Origin: RGZA01 sp041917755
GTDB taxonomy: Bacteria; Pseudomonadota; Alphaproteobacteria; UBA9219; RGZA01
Length of the DNA stretch: 64,000 nucleotides
Reading direction: 5' to 3'
Assembly (NCBI GenBank): GCA_041917755.1
Contig: JAYRWY010000017.1
Span: 186,001 to 250,000 of the forward strand
This document shows positions 36,007 to 43,787 of this stretch, piece after piece; position 1 is the first letter of the stretch, and the number at the start of each line of letters is the position of its first letter. The position numbers and the translations under genes are program-made. Under the pieces are notes generated by a model, which did not search any database, was not told the origin of the DNA, and worked only from the letters and a program-made list of their open reading frames with translations.

Positions 36007-37029
36007 ATGAAACTCGCTACGCTAAGTACTGCATTACGCGCTGGATCTTTATTAATTCTATCCCTGTTATGCGCTTCACCTGTGGCTGCAGCGCAAGATA
36101 AGAATGCGGTAGTGCCGTTGGCACCGCAGCCCAGTGCGCCCAGTGCAGCCGTAGCTCCTGCAACCGAGCAAGCCAAAGTTCCTGATACATCGAATATCAT
36201 GTTCATCCAGAATATGCGCAAAATCGGCGCGACGATTTATTATCTGGGCGAAGAATTGGGGTTGCATGGCTGGTTTGTCGTAAAAGATGGCCAGGTGCAA
36301 ATTTTGTATACTACTCCGGATCAACGCGCGGTCATGATTGGTGCATTATTGTCGGCTGAAGGCGCCAATATTTCCCAGCAGCAAGTTATGGTATTGGCCA
36401 ATAATAATCCCGAAATTCAAAAAATCCTGAAGAACTCTGCAGCGGTTACGGGTCAGGCACCAAAGCCACAAGTACAGCAACAACCACAACAGCAGCCACA
36501 AGTTGTGCCGCGCGCAGAACCGCCAGTGCAAACTCAAGCACAGCCTGCTGCGTCTGATGAAGTTGTGCCGCCAAGTCAGAAATTTTTTGAAGCACTTGCC
36601 AAATCCGCAAATGTGACGTTTGGAAAAGATAGTGCGCCGCAGCTCATCATGATTATGGATGTAAACTGCCCGCATTGCCACAAGACATGGACACAGATGC
36701 AACCCATGGTAGATGCCGGTACACTTCGCGTGACCATGGTTCCGATTGCCGCGCTTGGGCCACAATCAGCGGTTGAAGCAGCCAACTGGCTGCTGATGAA
36801 AGATCCATATGATGCTTGGAAAAAACATGTAGCAGGGGATGAAAAGATTTTTAAAGTTGAAACGCCGCCAGCTGAAAAAGTTTCCAGCATTCGTGCCAAT
36901 ACAGAGCTGGTACAAAAATGGGGCGTCGATCAGACACCATATATTCTTTATCACGGCAAGAATGGCAGGGTTCGTCTGATTATTGGAGAGCCCAAATCGA
37001 TTGACGACATCATGTCGGATATCAAATAG
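36007..37029 (+). CDS. DsbC/TrbB-like thiol-disulfide oxidoreductase
   Basis: 340 residues: Sec signal (LLILSLLCASPVAA), a DsbC-like N-terminal dimerisation part (IGATIYYLGEELGLHGWFVV), a Gln/Pro linker (about 155-185), and a thioredoxin-fold domain. The active site CPHC is at residues 221-224 and the cis-Pro is in QTPYILYHGKNG. This is the plan of IncI TrbB, a DsbC-type isomerase. It probably forms or corrects disulfides in the many Cys-containing exported proteins just upstream. The catalytic residues look intact. Confidence 0.85.
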   Translation: MKLATLSTALRAGSLLILSLLCASPVAAAQDKNAVVPLAPQPSAPSAAVAPATEQAKVPDTSNIMFIQNMRKIGATIYYLGEELGLHGWFVVKDGQVQILYTTPDQRAVMIGALLSAEGANISQQQVMVLANNNPEIQKILKNSAAVTGQAPKPQVQQQPQQQPQVVPRAEPPVQTQAQPAASDEVVPPSQKFFEALAKSANVTFGKDSAPQLIMIMDVNCPHCHKTWTQMQPMVDAGTLRVTMVPIAALGPQSAVEAANWLLMKDPYDAWKKHVAGDEKIFKVETPPAEKVSSIRANTELVQKWGVDQTPYILYHGKNGRVRLIIGEPKSIDDIMSDIK

Positions 37030-37061
37030 ACGTTTAACCGCTTGAGCGCAAAGGTGATGGT

Positions 37062-37346
37062 ATGGGCAATATGTTAGATATGTTCAAAGGTAAGCCCACC
37101 AATTCGGCCAAGCCGAAGAATACCCTGTCGGTGTATTCAGTTGGACCGCTTGCCAAACCTATCCAATCTACCCCGCAGGCGGATTCAAGCCTGCCCAGAG
37201 CTGCAGCAATTTATGGCGCGGCGGCAGCAGTATTTGCCGTGCTGACTGTGTTTTACTTGATTAAAGGTATATGGTTCACTGGCATCATCATGATTTTGCC
37301 AACCATCTGCCTTGGCGGCTTTGCCTACTACAACATGAAAAGCTAA
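37062..37346 (+). CDS. Small two-helix membrane protein
   Basis: 94 residues. A basic N-terminus (about 1-45) precedes two membrane helices at about 47-66 (AAAIYGAAAAVFAVLTVFYL) and 71-89 (WFTGIIMILPTICLGGFAY). Its small two-helix plan recalls other small Icm membrane proteins, but I cannot assign it. It sits 32 bp after the thiol oxidoreductase and ends 195 bp before dotD. Confidence 0.5.
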   Translation: MGNMLDMFKGKPTNSAKPKNTLSVYSVGPLAKPIQSTPQADSSLPRAAAIYGAAAAVFAVLTVFYLIKGIWFTGIIMILPTICLGGFAYYNMKS

Positions 37347-37541
37347 GCATCGTTTTGCCGCCATATTTCTTACCGTCGCAAATATGACACAGGGCATTTT
37401 GCAATTCGGCTGCGCGATTCAGTTCAGACTCTTGTAACAAATCACCGAGCAAGTCATAGTTTTTCATTAAGCGAATCAGTCGGTTAGACTTTCGCGAACC
37501 ACGCATATGTACGATGTGCGTAAGACTATGGCGGAAAACAT

Positions 37542-38135
37542 ATGGCGATTAACGGCGCATCTCGATTGAGTGTTAAGGGAATCAAAACGAAACCATTTAT
37601 ATCCAATGGTTTAGTACGCTCATGTGCTGTGCTGTGTGTGTCGGTGACCCTATTGGGTGGGCTTGTTGCGTGTGAAGATACCGACCAAGTTGAGAATCCC
37701 GCGATGCTTCCTGTTTACGCAACGCCAGTTGACCCCGATCCGGTTGGCCTTCGTTTGGCTCAAGCTGCAGAACGTGCCACGCAAGCGCAGAACAAAATGG
37801 CGCAAATTGAATCCTTCCGCACGCCTTTGCCAACCCAAGATGGACTTGGTGCATCGCTACCCGGAACACAACAGATTACTAGCGTGACATGGACCGGTCC
37901 GATTGATCAGATCACCCGCACGCTTTCCGAAATGGCAGGTTTAAGCTTCAAGGTTACCGGCAAGGAACCGCCTTTACCAATGGTGGTTACCGTGGATGCT
38001 CACCAAGAGCCCATCAGCAAAATTTTACAGGATATTGGTGCGCAGGCTGGGCGGCGGGCTGACTTGATTATCGACCCAATGAATAGAACGCTTGATCTGC
38101 ATTATGCACCGACCGATGGCCTCAATTATTACTAA
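37542..38135 (+). CDS. dotD: Type IVB outer-membrane lipoprotein DotD
   Basis: 197 residues. Lipobox at GLVAC with the acylated Cys at 44, after an unusually long N-terminus. The C-terminal half (WTGPIDQITRTLSEMAGLSF, then ISKILQDIGAQAG) is the secretin-N0-like domain of DotD, IncI TraH. DotD and DotC target DotH to the outer membrane. Its end overlaps the dotC start, as in other type IVB clusters. Confidence 0.88.
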   Translation: MAINGASRLSVKGIKTKPFISNGLVRSCAVLCVSVTLLGGLVACEDTDQVENPAMLPVYATPVDPDPVGLRLAQAAERATQAQNKMAQIESFRTPLPTQDGLGASLPGTQQITSVTWTGPIDQITRTLSEMAGLSFKVTGKEPPLPMVVTVDAHQEPISKILQDIGAQAGRRADLIIDPMNRTLDLHYAPTDGLNYY

Positions 38136-39021
38136 TCATGTTTGTCATCGCGCATGGCTGCGTCCCTGGTTGGGCGCAGTGCTAGCGTGTGTGTTCATGC
38201 TTGGTCTTGGATCACTGGCGCTGGCTGAAAACGAAGAAAACAAAACTGCACCATCACCACCACCACCCAATTTGAATCAGATGCAGTCATGGCTGAAAAT
38301 TCATGATGAAGAAGACCCTGATGAAGCGGAAGACAAAGCCAAGAAACGCATTGGCGTACAAATTCGCGTAGATGCATTAAAAGAAGCTGCATTGTCATAT
38401 GGTGCGCGTGGCGGTCTTGCATGGCGTACATTCCAGATTCAACGCCGCCTTGCCGAGAACGAAGGCAATGTGTCCAAGATATTCAATTTTTCAAATTTGC
38501 TAATTGCGGCACCTTCCGGCTTGATGATTGAGCCTCCTGTTGTAACCGAAGCGCAAAAAGCAGTGATTATCCAATCGGGCGGACAAAATGCAGCCGTAGC
38601 GGATCGTGTGTACCGCATTAATCGGAATGCCCGCATCGTGACTGCGCCAAGAAACTGGCGTGCTTATCTGGAACGGGATTGGGGCAAGGTCGAACCGCCC
38701 CCCAATGCGCTGGTGCCCAAAAACCAGCAAGAACTGGATCATTGGCGCAAACAGCTGCAAATGGGCTGGGAAGAGGGCGTTCGCCAGGCCGATGACATTT
38801 TTCAGGCCGATTTGGACCGTTTAAATACGGATTATTTAGGAATGATACGGTATCGTGAGCTGTTGGCACAGGGCATTATTACCCCCCCTTATGCCACGCA
38901 AGAGGATAGAGGCGTCACAGGTGGCGGCAGCGAAATGCGAATTGGCGATCGCGGTTTAGTCATCACGGGACCTTCGCAATTTAACCCGAAGAGTGAACGA
39001 TGGATCACGGCTCCGCGCTAG
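38116..39021 (+). CDS. dotC: Type IVB outer-membrane core protein DotC
   Basis: 301 residues from ATG 38116, overlapping dotD by 20 bases; an ATG at 38092 is an alternative. A signal helix (LGAVLACVFMLGLGSLALA) precedes the DotC domain, with the family-typical ALSYGARGGLAWRTFQI and, later, LIAAPSGLMIEPPVV and YRELLAQGIITPP. Legionella DotC is a lipoprotein; here no Cys lies at the likely cleavage site, so this copy may be a soluble periplasmic form. IncI TraI is the counterpart. dotB starts inside its end. Confidence 0.88.
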   Translation: MASIITNHVCHRAWLRPWLGAVLACVFMLGLGSLALAENEENKTAPSPPPPNLNQMQSWLKIHDEEDPDEAEDKAKKRIGVQIRVDALKEAALSYGARGGLAWRTFQIQRRLAENEGNVSKIFNFSNLLIAAPSGLMIEPPVVTEAQKAVIIQSGGQNAAVADRVYRINRNARIVTAPRNWRAYLERDWGKVEPPPNALVPKNQQELDHWRKQLQMGWEEGVRQADDIFQADLDRLNTDYLGMIRYRELLAQGIITPPYATQEDRGVTGGGSEMRIGDRGLVITGPSQFNPKSERWITAPR

Positions 39022-40202
39022 CATCAGGTCAAGGGCTTGTTATTGGTTCCCAAGAAATGGATTTTTGGCCAGATGAACCACCACGTATTCGTGTGGAGCT
39101 GGTTGATGATTTGATTTTGTGGTGCGTGATGCAACGCGCTAGCGATATCACCATTCAATCTGATCGCCCGACATATATTGAAGTCGATGGAAAGCTATTC
39201 CCGGTTACGCGTCGCTCAATTGACAGCGCCGATATCGCGGCCTTTGTTACAAAGATGTATGGTCTGGATGCCATGGCCGCATTGACGGCGGGTAAGGATT
39301 TAGACTTATCTTATGAAATTCGTGTCGACCGAAATACGCGTTTTCGCTTTCGTGTGAATATCACAGCTATTCTAAGTAAAGGCCGCGATGGTGTTTCCAT
39401 CACGATGCGTGTACTTCCCAATGTGCCGCCGCGCATGAGCGATTTAGGGATTGAAAAAGAATTGATTGATGCATGGGCACCACGCCAGGGCTTGGTGTTT
39501 GTAACAGGCCCAACGGGTTCTGGTAAGACCACCTTGCTAGCCGCAGGCACGCGTATGCTAATTGAGCGCCCTGAAGGCGCTGGTAAAATGCTTACCTATG
39601 AAGCACCGATTGAATACGTCTATGACCAGATTGTTGGCCCGCATAGTGTGATTGCCCAGAGTGAAATCCCGCGCAATTTGCCAAGCTTTGCTGCCGGTGT
39701 GCGTAACGCACTGCGCCGCAAACCCAATATTATTCTGGTCGGTGAAGCACGTGACCGTGAAACGGTTTCCGCGGCAATTGAAGCCGGACAAACAGGTCAC
39801 TTGGTTTATGCCACCACTCACACCATCGGTGTTGCAGCAACTGTTCGTCGTCTGGTTAGCGTGTTTGATTCAGGCGAACGCTTGGAGCGTGCATACGCGT
39901 TGATTGAAAGTACCCGCTTAATTGTAACACAGGCTCTCGTGCCGCGTGTAGGCGGTGGCCGTGTGGCGCTACGTGAATTTTTGATTTTCGATGAACATGT
40001 GCGTGAACATCTTTTGGAAACACCGCTTGAAAACTGGACTTCTGAAACCCAGAACATGCTGGAAAAATATGGACGCACCATGCAGAAATCGGCCAATGCG
40101 GTCTACAGCCAAGGCTTGATTGATCGCCGCCATTACTTGCTATTATCACGCGGTTTTGGCGATGAAGGTATTGATGACAAGCCATCAGGTCATGCCCAAT
40201 AA
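39000..40202 (+). CDS. dotB: Type IVB ATPase DotB
   Basis: A 400-residue hexameric secretion ATPase of the PilT/VirB11 class that cycles between cytosol and the channel base. Walker A is G170-T177 (GPTGSGKT). The Asp box and Walker B region follow: TYEAPIEYVYD, then IILVGEARDRET, then the His box HLVYATTHT. Length (Legionella 377) and the N-terminal IRVELVDDLILWCVMQRASDI fit DotB (IncI TraJ). It overlaps dotC by 22 bases. Confidence 0.93.
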   Translation: MDHGSALASGQGLVIGSQEMDFWPDEPPRIRVELVDDLILWCVMQRASDITIQSDRPTYIEVDGKLFPVTRRSIDSADIAAFVTKMYGLDAMAALTAGKDLDLSYEIRVDRNTRFRFRVNITAILSKGRDGVSITMRVLPNVPPRMSDLGIEKELIDAWAPRQGLVFVTGPTGSGKTTLLAAGTRMLIERPEGAGKMLTYEAPIEYVYDQIVGPHSVIAQSEIPRNLPSFAAGVRNALRRKPNIILVGEARDRETVSAAIEAGQTGHLVYATTHTIGVAATVRRLVSVFDSGERLERAYALIESTRLIVTQALVPRVGGGRVALREFLIFDEHVREHLLETPLENWTSETQNMLEKYGRTMQKSANAVYSQGLIDRRHYLLLSRGFGDEGIDDKPSGHAQ

Positions 40203-40247
40203 GCCCTTGATAATATAATATTAGTAAACCCGCCCTAGACTGACCGC

Positions 40248-40667
40248 ATGGATACACATTGGCGAAATAGTATGAAGCCCGCGCGCTTCTTTATGCTGGA
40301 TGCCCGTGCAGCATGGCCGGTTCTGGTCATGCTGCTGCACATGCGTATCTACACCATGATATTCGCAGTATTTGTGATGCTGGTGTTCTATCTGCTTGAA
40401 CAACGTGGTCTTAGTTTTTTTTCGGCTTTACGTGCTTTCCGCGTCTGGATTGTTACCAAGAAACGTCCCAATTACCGACCCAGCGATTTAACGCGCATGG
40501 TGGATTTTGGCTTTGAGCCATTGCCCGAGCGCTTTATTAACGAAAAGCCAGTGGATAAAAATGCGCCGCAAGGAGCAGCCTCCGGCGCGGCGAGAAAAAG
40601 CACTGGCGAATCAGTTGTGAGCCAGCCGAACAAAGGCACCGTGCCGCCCGCCAAAAAATCTCAATAG
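40248..40667 (+). CDS. icmT: Type IVB inner-membrane protein IcmT
   Basis: 139 residues. The first 75 match IcmT/TraK closely in plan: a HWRNSMKPARFFMLDARAAW start, then two membrane segments in LHMRIYTMIFAVFVMLVFYL, then LRAFRVWIVTKKRPNYRP. Legionella IcmT is 86 residues; here about 55 extra residues form a Ser/Lys/Pro-rich cytoplasmic tail (AASGAARKSTGESVV). It follows dotB by 45 bp, the order seen in IncI plasmids (traH-I-J-K). Confidence 0.85.
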   Translation: MDTHWRNSMKPARFFMLDARAAWPVLVMLLHMRIYTMIFAVFVMLVFYLLEQRGLSFFSALRAFRVWIVTKKRPNYRPSDLTRMVDFGFEPLPERFINEKPVDKNAPQGAASGAARKSTGESVVSQPNKGTVPPAKKSQ

Positions 40668-40682
40668 AAAATCAACCAAAAG

Positions 40683-40708
40683 TTAATACATTCGAAACTA
40701 TTTAGGCT
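40683..40708 (+). promoter_or_regulatory. Promoter-like motif GTTAA-N16-TAGGCT before pilL
   Basis: GTTAA (40682-40686 region) and TAGGCT (40703-40708) are separated by 16 bases, the same spacing as GTTAA...TAGGCT at about 31376-31402 upstream of an exported-protein operon. A leader of about 190 bases would follow before pilL. It does not match the usual sigma70 boxes well. It is proposed only as a shared element. Confidence 0.3.
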
Positions 40709-40901
40709 CTGCTTTGGCTGTAAGGCCAGAAAATTGTTGCACAAGCATCACACTTGCTGTTCAGTCGCTTTGGCGACGCGGCTAAACGTTTGGCAGATAA
40801 GACTCTTCCTCCTTAGGATGCGTAGGCCACATGAGTACTCTCACGAAGGCTGTGCGCTAATTTTTGGTGCAGGCAGGGGGTTTTTAAAGGCAGGAATGAA
40901 C

Positions 40902-42116
40902 ATGAAAAAAAGTCAAAATCGACTATTTTATAAGGCTATACACATCGTTTGTTTTTTATCGATTGCGTTAGTTTGTCAAGTTGCAGCAGCATCCGCTTCT
41001 GCTGTGGATGCACCACATAAATCTTTATCCGCAAATCAAATCGGGTTTCGTGTAACTAATTCTGGTGCAAATCCTGAACAGCCGAATTCATATCAAGGTG
41101 GTCAGCCGCAACAAAATGCGCAACGCATCATTGATCAACCCGCCGTTGTAATTCAGGGCCGCGGTGGCAATGCTCCAACTAACGTACCTGCGCCCGCGCG
41201 TAGTGCACAAAAAAATACAGGTTCTCCATCCATGGCGATGGAGCCTGTGGTTGAAGGATTTGGTGATAAGGTTCCATTGACGGTAGCTATTCAACAAATA
41301 CTTCCACAGGGCTATGGCTATACCCTTGGTGATGGTGTGGATGCTGGTCAGCTGGTTAGCTGGCGGGGCGGTCGTTCATGGAACGCCGTATTGCAGGATA
41401 TGCTGGCATCATCCGGATTGTCGTATTCGGTGAATGGTCGTTCGGTGGCCATCAACAGTGCTGGTGCTACACCTACCATTGTAGTTGGTTCTGCCCCACA
41501 ATCGGTTCAGCCGGTGGTGCAACCAGTTATTCAGCCTGTTCAACAACCAGTGGTTGTTCAACAGCAAGTTCAACCCATGCAACAAGTAGTGCAGCAGCCT
41601 GTAGTGGTTCAACAGCCCGTGATGATGCAGCAGCAACCACAAATGGTGATGATGCAGCAGCCTGTTATGCAGCAGCAAGTCATGCAGCAGCCCATGCAGC
41701 AAGTTATGGTGCAGCAGCCGATGGTGATGGAACAGCAGCCTGTAATGATGCAGCAACCAGTTGTCATGCAGCCGCCATCTGTTCAGGCAACTTCTGCGTC
41801 ACCGCAGCCATTGCAAATTGAAAATCCGTTATTGTTCCAGTCACAAACTTGGGAAGCGCGTCCTGGCCAAACACTTCGTACTCTTCTTCAGGAATGGTGC
41901 ACCCGTGTCGGCGCAGAGTTGAACTGGACGGCAGAGTTTGATTATCCAATCATGGCATCGATGAATATGACGGGTACGTTTGAAGAAGCTGTGCGCGTTC
42001 TTTTAACTGGATTTGATGCCGCAAAGCCTACGCCTCGCGGACGTTTGCACTACAATCCGGCAGCCGGACAATCAATCTTGATTGTTGAAGCTGACGGCAA
42101 TCATTATGGGGACTAA
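40902..42116 (+). CDS. pilL: PilL-like thin-pilus protein with TcpQ-type C-terminal domain
   Basis: 404 residues from ATG 40902, with AGGA 6 bases upstream; the frame is open from 40734, and ATG 40896 is an alternative. A signal helix (AIHIVCFLSIALVCQVAAA) precedes a first small secretin-N-like domain at about 123-184 (VPLTVAIQQILPQGYGYTL). A Gln/Val/Met-rich tract spans about 200-294. A TcpQ-type C-terminal domain runs from about 312 to the end (WEARPGQTLRTLLQEWC, then NWTAEFDYPIMASM). R64 PilL and Vibrio TcpQ share this domain and stabilise the secretin. Its place right before pilN fits. Confidence 0.78.
   Translation: MKKSQNRLFYKAIHIVCFLSIALVCQVAAASASAVDAPHKSLSANQIGFRVTNSGANPEQPNSYQGGQPQQNAQRIIDQPAVVIQGRGGNAPTNVPAPARSAQKNTGSPSMAMEPVVEGFGDKVPLTVAIQQILPQGYGYTLGDGVDAGQLVSWRGGRSWNAVLQDMLASSGLSYSVNGRSVAINSAGATPTIVVGSAPQSVQPVVQPVIQPVQQPVVVQQQVQPMQQVVQQPVVVQQPVMMQQQPQMVMMQQPVMQQQVMQQPMQQVMVQQPMVMEQQPVMMQQPVVMQPPSVQATSASPQPLQIENPLLFQSQTWEARPGQTLRTLLQEWCTRVGAELNWTAEFDYPIMASMNMTGTFEEAVRVLLTGFDAAKPTPRGRLHYNPAAGQSILIVEADGNHYGD
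41503..41783 (+). repeat. Gln/Val/Met-rich low-complexity tract in pilL
   Basis: About 94 codons built of QQPV-, QQPM- and MQQ-type units (for example VQQPVVVQQPVMMQQQPQ), in DNA dominated by cag/caa and atg/gtt repeats. The tract links the two folded domains of the PilL-like protein. Length variation by slippage is likely. No other role is visible. Confidence 0.85.
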
Positions 42117-42119
42117 ACT

Positions 42120-43787
42120 ATGGCGTTGTTGACGTTGCCACCTTCGTTTCGTGAAAAAGCAATCTCGTTTTTCAGCATTGTTTTTTTAGCTGTAGCCCTT
42201 ATTGGCTGCCAAACCGAAGATACGCGCAATACGATCAGCGAACGCCAAGCTGTAGCAGAACAACGCGTGGATGAAGCACGCATTCCTGCTGCACCAAAAC
42301 GCTACAACCCATTGACCGTAACGGATTCAATCTGGACTGGCGGCAAGGCAATTCGTATGCGCCACGGTATTCCATTGCCGACCCGCGTAGAATCCAGCCG
42401 TTCAGTTGCATTGATTTCTCCATCTCCAATGTCCATTCGTGCGATTGCCAACGCAATATCAACTCAAACCGGTATCCCGGTGCGCTTTGGTAAAGACGTT
42501 GATGATGGCACAGACGATGAAGATGGTGCGTCAAGTTCTGCTACACCAACCACTACGGCTGGTAAAAAGCCTGTCGCTTCCAAGGCTCCAGCCAGACAAG
42601 CTCAAGTGGGTATGCGCGTAGCGTATGAAGGCCCGTTGTCGGGTTTACTTGATCGTGTATCCAGTCACTTTGGCGTGAACTGGAAATTTGATGGTAGTGC
42701 ACTTTCAATCGCACGTTATGAAACCAGGACCTTTGTAATGGATGCTCTGCCTGGCACACAAAAAGTTAAAGATGGCATGAAGGAACAGACGGATAATAAC
42801 GCATCTGCCTCTGGTAATACCCAGGTGACAAGCGTTAGCCAGCAAGCTGGTGAACAGACATCCAGCATGGATATTGATTTCAAGTTCTGGGATGAAATCG
42901 GCAAAACCATTGAAACCATACTTGGAGGGGTGGGCAGCTATTCGATGTCGCCTTCATCGGGAACCATCACTGTTATGACTACGCCGGAAGTAATGCGCGG
43001 TGTTTCCGATTACTTGAATTCAGAAAATGACCGTTTGGGTCGCCAGGTTGCGATTAACGTGGAAGTGTACACGGTTGATATGAATGAAGGTGAAGACTTC
43101 AATATGAAGTTTGATATCGCCTTGCGCCGCTTGACCAACTTCAGTGGCGGACTGACCTCTGGCGGTGCGCCTGCTGCAACCAATACGGGTCTGGGTAGCC
43201 TTGCAATTTCTGTTCTGAATCCAGAAACTATTGGCTCGGTGACCAGTATTTTCAACTTGCTGTCTAATGTCGGTAAAACGGCGCGTATCGCGCAGTTCCC
43301 ACTGACGACGCTGAATAACCGTCCGGTATCGCGCCGTATTGGCCGGGATATTGCCTACCTTGCTTCTGTGCAAACCAACACCAGTCAAACATTCCAAAAC
43401 ACCACGCTAACTCCTGGTATCATCAAGGATGGTTTCTCCATTCAGGTAACGCCGCGCTTGCTGGGTGAGGGACGCATTCTTCTGCAATACTCCTTGTCGC
43501 TGATTGATTTGGTGGGTGCGCCAAAGACCTTTACATCTGGCCAAAACCAAATTCAGTTGCCTGAAACCACTACGCGCTTCTTTGTTCAGCAATCCATGCT
43601 ACGTAGTGGATCAACCTTGGTGTTGGCCGGGTTTGACCAAGATCAGGTCACCCAGGCATCACAAGGTGTAGGCAACCCATATAACTATCTACTTGGTGGG
43701 GGCGTGAATAATACACGCACACGTCAAATCCTGTTTATTGCGATGACGCCGCAGGAGATTACCCTACCGAGGACGGAGAATGAGTAA
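42120..43787 (+). CDS. pilN: Type IVb pilus secretin PilN (lipoprotein)
   Basis: A 555-residue outer-membrane channel for the thin pilus. Lipobox ALIGC, acylated Cys 30. N-domains lie in the first 330 residues (SIRAIANAISTQTGIPVRFG, then VRVAYEGPLSGLLDRVSSHF-like segments). The secretin beta-domain is near 390-550, with QFPLTTLNNRPVSRRIGRDI and LILQ-type strands, ending with GSTLVLAGFDQDQVTQA. R64 PilN has the same length and plan. pilO starts within its stop codon (1-base overlap). Confidence 0.88.
   Translation: MALLTLPPSFREKAISFFSIVFLAVALIGCQTEDTRNTISERQAVAEQRVDEARIPAAPKRYNPLTVTDSIWTGGKAIRMRHGIPLPTRVESSRSVALISPSPMSIRAIANAISTQTGIPVRFGKDVDDGTDDEDGASSSATPTTTAGKKPVASKAPARQAQVGMRVAYEGPLSGLLDRVSSHFGVNWKFDGSALSIARYETRTFVMDALPGTQKVKDGMKEQTDNNASASGNTQVTSVSQQAGEQTSSMDIDFKFWDEIGKTIETILGGVGSYSMSPSSGTITVMTTPEVMRGVSDYLNSENDRLGRQVAINVEVYTVDMNEGEDFNMKFDIALRRLTNFSGGLTSGGAPAATNTGLGSLAISVLNPETIGSVTSIFNLLSNVGKTARIAQFPLTTLNNRPVSRRIGRDIAYLASVQTNTSQTFQNTTLTPGIIKDGFSIQVTPRLLGEGRILLQYSLSLIDLVGAPKTFTSGQNQIQLPETTTRFFVQQSMLRSGSTLVLAGFDQDQVTQASQGVGNPYNYLLGGGVNNTRTRQILFIAMTPQEITLPRTENE

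Noticed and set aside
37288..37506. Leftward open frame of 72 codons in the gap before dotD
   Set aside because: No ribosome site, its end runs over the preceding gene, and I recognise nothing in the product. It is left uncalled, so the 195-bp gap is treated as the dotD leader.
41378..41821. Alternate-frame Ala/Ser/Thr-rich open frame in pilL
   Set aside because: It arises from the cag/caa repeat read in another frame. The Gln-rich frame has the signal peptide and TcpQ domain.
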